Origin: Fibrobacter sp. UBA7003 | Lineage (GTDB): Bacteria > Fibrobacterota > Fibrobacteria > Fibrobacterales > Fibrobacteraceae | Length of the DNA stretch: 64,000 nt | Direction of reading: 5' to 3' | NCBI GenBank assembly: GCA_002449765.1 | Contig: DJXN01000011.1 | Coordinates: 1-64,000 of the forward strand | In this document: piece by piece, positions 8,422-15,507 of the stretch | Position numbering within the stretch: position 1 is the first letter of the stretch | Layout: each line of letters starts with the position of its first letter | Translations under genes and position numbers: made by a program | Notes under the pieces: generated by a model | The model's database searches: none | Seen by the model: the letters and a program-made list of their open reading frames with translations, nothing else | Told to the model about the DNA's origin: nothing

Positions 8422-8991
8422 ATGAAAAAGATTGGCATTACGGGTGGCATCGGTGCTGGGAAGTCCTTCCTGGGCAAGATGCTTGTGGCGCGCGGGTTCC
8501 GCGTGCTCGATGCCGATATCGCCGTCCATGAACTCTATGCGCACGACAAGGACCTCCGCGACAAACTTGCAAAAGCATTCGGGAAGGAATGCCTAACGGA
8601 AGACGGAGTGGACCGGCGGTTCCTTTCGAATGTCGTATTCAAGGACGCACAGGCGCGTGAACGCCTCGAAAACGTTGTCTATCCGTTCTTGGCGCGAAAG
8701 GTTACGGATTTTTTCGGATCGCCTGCGGAATCCATGAACGAAAAATATCGGTTCGTGGAGGCGGCTGTCCTTTCTCGTGCGCCTGCGATAGTCGAAATGC
8801 TCGATGAAGTCTGGATTGTGGAGGCTGCCGAGGAAATTCGCCTGGAGAGGCTCGCGACCCGCGGAATGACGCGTGAAGAAGCCTTGCGCCGCATAGACAA
8901 TCAGCGCGGGCTTTTTGAACCCGCGCGGTTTAATGGCAAAGTTGTCCGCATTATTGAGGACAAAAGCGTTATCGATTCCCTTTTGAAATAG
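8422..8991 (+). CDS. coaE: Dephospho-CoA kinase
   Basis: A 189-residue P-loop kinase that phosphorylates dephospho-CoA in the last step of coenzyme A synthesis. The P-loop is GGIGAGKS near residues 8-15, the CoA-binding D-x-D-I (LDADIAVHELYA) follows, and the lid has RGMTREEALRRI. I choose ATG 8422 over ATG 8413 because it gives the standard MKKIGITGG start and lies seven bases after a perfect -10. The 3' end overlaps the convergent GH9 gene by 23 bases. Confidence 0.93.
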   Translation: MKKIGITGGIGAGKSFLGKMLVARGFRVLDADIAVHELYAHDKDLRDKLAKAFGKECLTEDGVDRRFLSNVVFKDAQARERLENVVYPFLARKVTDFFGSPAESMNEKYRFVEAAVLSRAPAIVEMLDEVWIVEAAEEIRLERLATRGMTREEALRRIDNQRGLFEPARFNGKVVRIIEDKSVIDSLLK

Positions 8992-10849
8992 CGCCTTTTA
9001 GATTGAAGTAGCGGATGCTGCCGTCGCGTAGGGTCTTTTCGACTTGGACAGCTCCGTTCTTGAATATAAGCCTGTTTCCTGCGGCGCGAATCTTGGCGCC
9101 CGGCTTCGTGACGGCGATGGCGTCGAGGTCGTAGGGCTCGGGCTTGGAGGCTCCGACTTCGTAAACCTTGCCTGTTGCGGCAATCGCCTGCAGGGAACCT
9201 GCGAGGTAGGCGAAGGGGGCGTTCCAGTTGATGGCCACTTCGTTTGTCGCATAGCTGCAGGAATTGTCGTAGTAGGATTTTGCTGGCGCGTCGGCATCGA
9301 TGTGGCTCTTGGCGCAGTCGTTTGCAGAGGAATTCGGGCCGCCCACGAGCATCCCGGGGACAGGCATTTCGATCGTATCTCCCTCGCTCGGGCGGTGGTG
9401 CGGGTGCAAGACCTGATTTATGCCCCACCCCGTGAGGTACGAGATATCGAGCGGGTTTCTGCCGAGGAGGTAGTCGAGGATGCCCTGCGCCGCGTCGAGG
9501 TATTTCTTTTCCTTGCTCAGGATGTAGGCGTGGATGAGCACCATTCCCTTGTTCGCCACTACGCTGTTGGAACCCCAGTAAAAGTCCGCGTTGTCGATGG
9601 CAAGGCCGTAGCCGTTGTCGGGCATGTCGATATAGCTGTCGGCAAGCGTGAAAATCAGGTTTCTCGAAGAATCCACCTCCGCTTCGCCAAAGAGGTGCGG
9701 ATTCGTGGCGATGGTGAATGCGGCGAGCGCATATACGGTCTGCCAGGCGGGAAGCTTGCTGCGTTGCTTCGAGATGGGATTGCGTTCGACATCCTCGAGC
9801 GCGACCGGGTTGCCGGTGATGCGGTAGAGTTCGGCGGAGCCCCAGATTTTTTCGTCGATGGCGTTGCCGTCGCTGTAGGTGCCTGTTCCCACGTCGCTAG
9901 GCTGGGAGTAGTAGACGCGGGGATTTTCCGTGGCCCACCAGCGGGCTCCGGCGGCGGCCTTGGCACATTTTTCTGCAAATTCGGGGTCGAAGGGCTTGTA
10001 GATGTCGGCTGCGAGCGCGGTTACGCCTACGAAATCCCAAGTCGCAGTGACGCTCTTACCGATGGCATAGCGCTGCTTGACCACTTTTTCGGGGAGCACC
10101 ATGCCGGCGAACTGCTTCGTGGTAAGCTTGTGGAATACGCCTCCGTCGCTGTCCTGCATCGTAAGCATCCATTCAATATTCCAGCGGATTTCGTCGAGGA
10201 TGTCGGGAACGTCGTTCTTGCTTTCGGGGATGTTCAGGTCCAGGGTGTCGAAATAGTCTTTGTTATGCTGGTAGAGTTGCAGCAGGGTGTAGGTGGAAAT
10301 GCCGGAGTTCACGATATACTTGCCGTAGTCGCCTGCATCGTACCATCCTTTGGCTCCGTTGAATGTGGAGGTGAGGTCCGTCCGCCCGGTAGAAGGGTGG
10401 TACATGACTGCCGTATCCGGGGTTCCCATGGCACGTGCGTACTTGCCTGCGAATTCTTCGGTGAGCTCCGTGGAGGAACGCTGGAAGTAGAAAAACTTGA
10501 GCGAAGCCTTGGTGACGCCTTCCAGGGCGTTGTCGCTGATGATAATCGGGTGCCCGATTGCTTCTCCGTCGAGGTAGGCCTGGTAGGTTCCCGGCGTCGT
10601 GAGTTCGGAGAAGTTTACGAGGGAGGCCTCTTCGTTGGCGCTTTCCCATAGGATGGCGTCGGGTGCGGTCACGGTCAATGCGGTTTTCCCGTCCGCATCC
10701 TTGAAAATGATTTCTTTGCCTGCGGCATCCGTGACGGCGATGTGCTTGGGGCCGTTGGTCAAGAAGCCGACCTGGTTCTGGTAGGCCGTTGCTGCGAAAG
10801 CCGTTGTTGCGGCAAGCATCGAAGTGAGAAGAATTTTATTTGAATCCAT
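8969..10849 (-). CDS. Secreted GH9 endoglucanase with N-terminal Ig-like domain
   Basis: A 626-residue secreted cellulase. A signal peptide (cleavage after AFAAT) is followed by an Ig-like CelD_N-type domain (about residues 22-105) and the GH9 (alpha/alpha)6 barrel. The catalytic base region GWYDAGDYGKY has Asp171 and Asp174. The substrate-binding HPHHRPSEGD and the acid Glu537 in NEVAINWNAPF are also present. About 40 residues follow the barrel, with a basic end (KGAISKGNR) unlike the sorting-like tails elsewhere in the window. Family members cut internal beta-1,4-glucan bonds. It is divergent from the GH141-like gene and overlaps coaE at its 3' end. Confidence 0.93.
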   Translation of the reverse strand: MDSNKILLTSMLAATTAFAATAYQNQVGFLTNGPKHIAVTDAAGKEIIFKDADGKTALTVTAPDAILWESANEEASLVNFSELTTPGTYQAYLDGEAIGHPIIISDNALEGVTKASLKFFYFQRSSTELTEEFAGKYARAMGTPDTAVMYHPSTGRTDLTSTFNGAKGWYDAGDYGKYIVNSGISTYTLLQLYQHNKDYFDTLDLNIPESKNDVPDILDEIRWNIEWMLTMQDSDGGVFHKLTTKQFAGMVLPEKVVKQRYAIGKSVTATWDFVGVTALAADIYKPFDPEFAEKCAKAAAGARWWATENPRVYYSQPSDVGTGTYSDGNAIDEKIWGSAELYRITGNPVALEDVERNPISKQRSKLPAWQTVYALAAFTIATNPHLFGEAEVDSSRNLIFTLADSYIDMPDNGYGLAIDNADFYWGSNSVVANKGMVLIHAYILSKEKKYLDAAQGILDYLLGRNPLDISYLTGWGINQVLHPHHRPSEGDTIEMPVPGMLVGGPNSSANDCAKSHIDADAPAKSYYDNSCSYATNEVAINWNAPFAYLAGSLQAIAATGKVYEVGASKPEPYDLDAIAVTKPGAKIRAAGNRLIFKNGAVQVEKTLRDGSIRYFNLKGAISKGNR

Positions 10850-11170
10850 ACATCCATACCTTGGTTTGTCCTAAAATTAAATCCCTCTCGAAGTGCAGGG
10901 AATGTTTTTCTCGAGCAAAAGTGTTTTCGCTTGAAAACAAAATGAGTTTTGTTTACGGGGGTGTCCGGAAAGTGTTGAAATGTATTGTAAGGACCCTTGC
11001 GATTTGAAGAAAAATGTTATAGGAAACTCTCTTTTTTTGCAAAATTTTGGGGAATTGTGGACATCTTATCCATGCAAACTCCTTTATTAGGGTGAAAAAT
11101 CGGGCTTTTAGGGGGTATTTTTGGGTAAGGGATGATATTGTTGGTGTAAAAACGGGAAAAAGAGGAAATT
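10850..11170. other. Divergent intergenic region between the GH9 and GH141-like genes
   Basis: 321 bases with no gene, expected to hold both promoters. It contains the shared 18-bp element at 11058-11075 (listed separately), facing the GH141-like gene. The rest is AT-rich with many T and A runs. I see no structured RNA. Confidence 0.6.
11058..11075 (+). promoter_or_regulatory. Shared CAZyme upstream element, copy A
   Basis: TGGACATCTTATCCATGC, ending 96 bases before the GH141-like start codon. Close matches sit at 24789-24806, 39354-39371 and 41057-41074, all upstream of secreted polysaccharide-active genes. TGGA and TCCA form a small inverted repeat with a seven-base gap. Confidence 0.6.
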
Positions 11171-13789
11171 ATGGGAACGAAGTCGTTACTATCCTTCTGT
11201 TTGGTGATGTCGGGCATGTCTCTTGCCGCGACGCAGGCAACCTTCTACGTGTCCCCTTCGGGCAACGATTCGAACAAGGGTACGGAAGCCGAACCCTTCA
11301 AGACGATTACGCAGGCCCAAAAGGCCGTGCGCGCCATTAACGGCACCATGACCGGCGACATCGAGGTGATTCTCCGCGAAGGCACCTACGCGCTCCCCGC
11401 AACCATTGCATTTGATGAACGCGACGGCGGTAAGGACGGCCACTACGTGCGTTATAAAGCCTACGAAGGCGAACGCCCGCTGATTACCGGCGGTATGCCC
11501 ATTACGGGCTGGACTCTGCACGACGAAGCGAAAAACATCTGGAAAGCCGAAGGCGTGGAAGGCCGATTCCGCCAGCTTTACGTGAACAACCGCAAGGCGG
11601 TTCGTGCTTGCTTCCCCAACGTGATTGATGCAAAAGAAAAAGGCAACGGCGGTTTCGACCACGATTTCGTGCGCCTCACGAAGGTGGACTCTACGGGCCG
11701 CGCCTTCGATGTCTCTGCCGACTACGTCAAGAATATCAAGAACATCGAAGATGTCGAAATTCACTTGATGATTGCCTGGTCCGAAAACATCCTGCGTCTT
11801 GAAAAAGCCCAGGTGAACGGTGGTACCGCAAAGCTCATTCCCAAGGATCCTGAACGTACCAAACTGTTCCACCGCGCTTACCCGATGCTCGGTACCGCTT
11901 TTGCGAGTAATCCGCCCAAGCAACAGGTTTTCTATCTCGAAAATTCCTACGACTTGATTGACGCTCCGGGTGAATGGTACCTGGACGAAAAGAATCAAAC
12001 GCTTTATTACAAGCCCCGTGAAGGCGAAAGCATGGCGACTGCCCACGTGGTTGCTCCCCGCCTCAATACCTTGTTCAGCGTCTTGGGTAAGGATACCAAG
12101 AACAAGGTGGGCTACATGAGTTTCGAAGGCCTGACCTTCGCCCATTCCAACTTTACACGCCCTAGCGAAGAAGGCTTCCTGGATTTGCAGGCGGCAAACT
12201 TCAACGTAGACGTGCTTCCGGATCCAAGTCGCGGAAACTGGGAAAAGCTGAATAGTAACAAGTATTTGCTGTGGCGCCCCGATGCGGCGTTCCGCGTTGA
12301 AAATGCGCATCATTTCTTGGTGCAGGGTAACGTGTTCTCGCAGATTGCGGCTACGGGCCTGGACTTTGTCTCTGGTACCAACGACGACATGATTCAGGGC
12401 AACGCCTTCTTCGAAATCGGTGCAGCGGGCATTATGCTCGGCAAGTTCTATCAGGACTCCACGACCGAAATCCACATCGCCTATAATCCCAGCGACAAGG
12501 ACGAAATCAGCACCCGCGATACGGTCAAGAATAACCTGGTCACCAACGTGACGAATGAGCATCAGGGTGCCGTGGGTATTGGCGCCGGTTACCCCCGCTA
12601 TGTGGTGATCGAGCATAACGAAGTCTCTTATACCTACTACTCCGGCATTTCCATCGGTTTTGGCTGGACAAAGGCTCAGACCGCCATGACCAACAACCAT
12701 GTGAACTGGAACGAAATTCACCATATTGCCCGCCTGCTTTGCGACTCCGGCCCGATTTACACGCTGAGTAACCAGGGCACCGGTAGCGAAATCCAGCACA
12801 ACTATATCCATGACAATGGAACCTCCAAGTGGGCCGACTACTGGAACGTGCCTATTTACCTGGACGAAGGCTCCAGCGGCTTTACCGTGAAAGAAAACGT
12901 GTTCAAGAATTCCCCTGCAGGTGTGGGCCAGAATCAGGCGGGGCAGAATAATCTCCAGCAGTCCAACAACTATTACAGCGACGAAGTCGTGAACAACGCC
13001 GGTATCGAAAAGGAATTCCGCTACATCCGTGACATCAAGGATATTCCTGTGGCGGACTTCAGCAACACCGTGACGCAGGCCGCGTTCAAGGCCGTGATGA
13101 GTGTTCCGGGTATTGTGCAGGCCGAAGACTACGATGTGGGTGGTCAGAGCGTTTCGTATAGCGACAAGGACTTCGTGAACGAGGGCAACACCTACCGCGA
13201 AGACGGCGTGGACGTGGTGGGATTCGGTTGTGCCGATTCCGCGATGACGCAGAACTGCATGGGTTATGCCATCGGTTACACGCAGGCGGGCGAATGGCTT
13301 GAATACAGCGTGAATGTTGTTACGGCAAGCAAGTACGTGTTCCGTGCAAACGTGGCGACCGGGCTTGAAGGCGGCAGCTTCCGCCTGTTCCTTGACGGCA
13401 AGGCCGTTACCGATACGATTCCTGTGCCGCAGGGCGAAGACTGGAATACCTATGCCACAATCGACGGCGAGACAAGCGAACTTGCTAAGGGCGATCATGT
13501 GCTCAGAATCCAGTTCACCGGCAGCTACGTGAATTTGGACTGGATAAAGTTCGCGCTCACTCCCGAGGAACTTGCTCCCGTCCGTCAGGTTTCCGGAATG
13601 CGCCTGGGCCTCGGTGAACGCGGCTACGACGTGTTCGGCATGGATGGCAAGTTCGTCTGCCGCATCGAGGGCGCAGAGGCGCTGGGCGGCATCAAGTCGG
13701 CACTCAAGATGAAGGGCGTGAATCCCGGCATCTATGTGGTCCGCGGTCTTACAAGCCACAGGAGCGTCAAGGTCAACACCGTAAGATAG
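11171..13789 (+). CDS. Secreted parallel beta-helix glycoside hydrolase (GH141-like) with CBM6
   Basis: An 872-residue protein with a signal peptide (cleavage after SLAAT). The N-terminal part has the opening typical of GH141 and related beta-helix enzymes (FYVSPSGNDSNKGT, PFKTITQAQKAVR, LREGTY, ITGGMPITGW). Repeated helix coils follow, with VIEHNEVSY and IQHNYIHDNG. Residues about 645-795 form a CBM6-type module (VPGIVQAEDYDVGG to NLDWIKF). The last 65 residues form a short tail like that of the GH43 enzyme here. GH141 members act on fucosylated pectin or xylan, so a hemicellulose or pectin target is inferred. GH120 is an alternative family. AGAGGA precedes the ATG. Confidence 0.75.
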   Translation: MGTKSLLSFCLVMSGMSLAATQATFYVSPSGNDSNKGTEAEPFKTITQAQKAVRAINGTMTGDIEVILREGTYALPATIAFDERDGGKDGHYVRYKAYEGERPLITGGMPITGWTLHDEAKNIWKAEGVEGRFRQLYVNNRKAVRACFPNVIDAKEKGNGGFDHDFVRLTKVDSTGRAFDVSADYVKNIKNIEDVEIHLMIAWSENILRLEKAQVNGGTAKLIPKDPERTKLFHRAYPMLGTAFASNPPKQQVFYLENSYDLIDAPGEWYLDEKNQTLYYKPREGESMATAHVVAPRLNTLFSVLGKDTKNKVGYMSFEGLTFAHSNFTRPSEEGFLDLQAANFNVDVLPDPSRGNWEKLNSNKYLLWRPDAAFRVENAHHFLVQGNVFSQIAATGLDFVSGTNDDMIQGNAFFEIGAAGIMLGKFYQDSTTEIHIAYNPSDKDEISTRDTVKNNLVTNVTNEHQGAVGIGAGYPRYVVIEHNEVSYTYYSGISIGFGWTKAQTAMTNNHVNWNEIHHIARLLCDSGPIYTLSNQGTGSEIQHNYIHDNGTSKWADYWNVPIYLDEGSSGFTVKENVFKNSPAGVGQNQAGQNNLQQSNNYYSDEVVNNAGIEKEFRYIRDIKDIPVADFSNTVTQAAFKAVMSVPGIVQAEDYDVGGQSVSYSDKDFVNEGNTYREDGVDVVGFGCADSAMTQNCMGYAIGYTQAGEWLEYSVNVVTASKYVFRANVATGLEGGSFRLFLDGKAVTDTIPVPQGEDWNTYATIDGETSELAKGDHVLRIQFTGSYVNLDWIKFALTPEELAPVRQVSGMRLGLGERGYDVFGMDGKFVCRIEGAEALGGIKSALKMKGVNPGIYVVRGLTSHRSVKVNTVR

Positions 13790-13810
13790 GGGTCTTTGTA
13801 TGGTCCCTCT

Positions 13811-14656
13811 TTACCATGAGTATTCGAGGTTCAGACGCCAAGTGTTGAACCCCGCGTCATACACACCTAAAACTTTATCACTATGGGTGCGTATGGATAG
13901 GAGCAGTAGCTGGTACTGGATGGTGAAGTGCCTGTAGAACTCGGCGCCGAAGCCTAGATATTCCATGAAGTCCCAGTCTATAATGGAGTAGAAGTCGCTC
14001 TTATCCAATCCGTTGTTTATGCTCTCTTTGTAGATGTATGCGTAAATGGGCTTGCGAATATGGGGGCTGATGCTTGCGAATGGCCGGACGATGTCGTTGT
14101 TGGACGGAATGGCAAAACGGAACTGTGCCGGAATTTCCAGCATGTAACGATAGAGCTCCAGGGTGGAGTTGTCCCAACGGTCTGGAAACTCGTATTTAGC
14201 GTGGTGGAAGATAAAGTTGAGGCCAGTCTGAAAGGACAGCCAGCGATATATGTCAAAACCGACAAGGAAGCCTATGTCAAATCCGTAATGGTCGGCAAAT
14301 ATCCCGCCATGCTTGGCTTTGGCTCCGTCAATGAAGTTTTCGGAGTACATATCCAGTGCGAGCGATATGCCCATGAAAAGAGGGAGCGTTTCTTTTTCTT
14401 GTTTCGCCTCTTGCTTGATGGAGACCTCTTCTTCGACGAGCTCGCCGAAATCAATGGGCCCTGTCTGCATGTCCTCCTTGGCTTGGTTGGGTGGTTGTTC
14501 TGGTTCTGATTCCGGTTTTGAATCTGGTACTATTTCTTTTTCCCAGTCATCTTCAAGGTCGGTTGCCGAATGGCCCGGTGCGGGGATTTCTCCAGTTTGA
14601 GAAAATGCTGTAGAAATAAGTCCCAGGGTAATTATGAAGGTGAAAATTTTTCGCAT
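13811..14656 (-). CDS. Putative outer-membrane barrel protein with acidic, proline-rich N-terminal region
   Basis: A 281-residue protein I cannot assign to a family. It has a signal peptide (cleavage after TAFSQ), then a Pro/Glu-rich stretch (about residues 25-85, with SKPESEPEQPPNQ), then strands like an eight-stranded outer-membrane barrel (YGFDIGFLVGFDIYRWLSF, NTWRLNLEYSW at the end). The linker might cross the peptidoglycan or anchor partners. It lies ten bases downstream of the lipoprotein gene on the same strand, so the two probably form an operon. Confidence 0.5.
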   Translation of the reverse strand: MRKIFTFIITLGLISTAFSQTGEIPAPGHSATDLEDDWEKEIVPDSKPESEPEQPPNQAKEDMQTGPIDFGELVEEEVSIKQEAKQEKETLPLFMGISLALDMYSENFIDGAKAKHGGIFADHYGFDIGFLVGFDIYRWLSFQTGLNFIFHHAKYEFPDRWDNSTLELYRYMLEIPAQFRFAIPSNNDIVRPFASISPHIRKPIYAYIYKESINNGLDKSDFYSIIDWDFMEYLGFGAEFYRHFTIQYQLLLLSIRTHSDKVLGVYDAGFNTWRLNLEYSW

Positions 14657-14665
14657 GGGAAAACC

Positions 14666-15136
14666 TTATTCGCCAGTAAGAATGATGACTAGCAAACCGC
14701 CGATGATAGCGATCCCCCCTAGGATAAACCATAGGTTAGAATTCCCTTCGGCCTTTACATTTTGGTTGTCTGGAGCATAGTCGCCTCTGTGGCGGATTCC
14801 CACGATCTTGTTGCCTACGACAAGCAGCCCGAGGACATCAGTCTTTTTGCTCCAGAGGTTGGTGCGATCCTTGTCGTTGGGCTTGTACTCCTTCATGTCT
14901 TTTGCGGACTTGTAGAGGTGTGCCCTGTAGTTGTAGACAAGCTCTAGCGTGTCGCCATGGATTTCGGTGAATACGGGAGTCCCGAGTGTTGGGGCGATAT
15001 TGTGGATGTTGGGGTCGGTTTGAATTTTTTTCAGGTCGTCATCGTCGATCCAGTTTTCCCGCAGTCCGTAGGTATGCGCGCAACCGGCAAGAAATGCTGC
15101 CGCGAGAATCAGTAAGCTGCTGACAAGGCGTTTCAT
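14666..15136 (-). CDS. Small lipoprotein with C-terminal membrane segment
   Basis: A 156-residue protein with a lipoprotein signal (LLILAAAFLAGC). The body has no family I recognise. It ends in a strong hydrophobic segment (NLWFILGGIAIIGGLLVIIL) followed by TGE. A lipid anchor plus a C-terminal helix is unusual. The ATG at 15136 is chosen because AAAGGAG lies upstream and the lipobox follows. A structured RNA with its own terminator lies directly upstream, so this gene may be controlled by transcription read-through. Confidence 0.55.
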   Translation of the reverse strand: MKRLVSSLLILAAAFLAGCAHTYGLRENWIDDDDLKKIQTDPNIHNIAPTLGTPVFTEIHGDTLELVYNYRAHLYKSAKDMKEYKPNDKDRTNLWSKKTDVLGLLVVGNKIVGIRHRGDYAPDNQNVKAEGNSNLWFILGGIAIIGGLLVIILTGE

Positions 15137-15194
15137 GAGGGCTCCTTTGTTAATCTCGGAGTCCGTCTCACCTAGGGGCGCTTTCAATAACCAC

Positions 15195-15220
15195 AAAAAA
15201 GGCGTGGAATCGTCCGCGCC
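15195..15220 (-). terminator. Terminator of the structured RNA
   Basis: Reverse-strand GGCGCGGA, loop CGAT, TCCACGCC (one mismatch), then TTTTTT at plus 15195-15200. It lies about 58 bases before the lipoprotein start. Confidence 0.7.
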
Positions 15221-15373
15221 CGTCGTAGTTGAGGTAACGACCAAGTAAACCTTTAGCAAAACAAACGCAAACAACCCACACCACTGGGGTGCGAGTGTCT
15301 GCTCTTTTCTCTTGCTTCGAAAGTTTTGGTCGTTTTTCAACTACAAGAATAAGAGCGAACTCAAAATTATGTC
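15195..15373 (-). ncRNA. Predicted structured RNA of about 179 nt (6S-like or leader RNA)
   Basis: On the reverse strand a strong promoter (TTGACT, 17-base spacer, TATATT) is followed by a long interrupted hairpin and a terminator. The outer stem pairs GTAGTTGA with TCAACTAC and ACGACCAA with TTGGTCGT (plus-strand arms 15225-15244 and 15326-15344). Inner pairs include AAACTTT with AAAGGTTT, AGCAA with TTGCT, and GCAGACA with TGTTTGC around an open bubble. The stem GGCGCGGA/TCCACGCC plus six T's ends the unit. The length and the one long hairpin with a bubble resemble 6S RNA. A cis-acting leader of the downstream lipoprotein gene is the alternative. Confidence 0.6.
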
Positions 15374-15379
15374 ATTGTA

Positions 15380-15408
15380 AATATATCTAAAACAAGTCAC
15401 AAAGTCAA
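15380..15408 (-). promoter_or_regulatory. Promoter of the structured RNA
   Basis: Reverse-strand TTGACT (15403-15408), exactly 17 bases, TATATT (15380-15385). This is one of the best promoter matches in the window and no coding sequence follows for about 240 bases. Confidence 0.7.
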
Positions 15409-15507
15409 TAGCGCATTGATAAAAAGTCAACGAGAATTGGCCTTTTGGATGCCTTTTTCGCCGTTTTTTGGGGTAGTTTTAGGTTGGATGTTAAAAAAGG
15501 AGAACGT

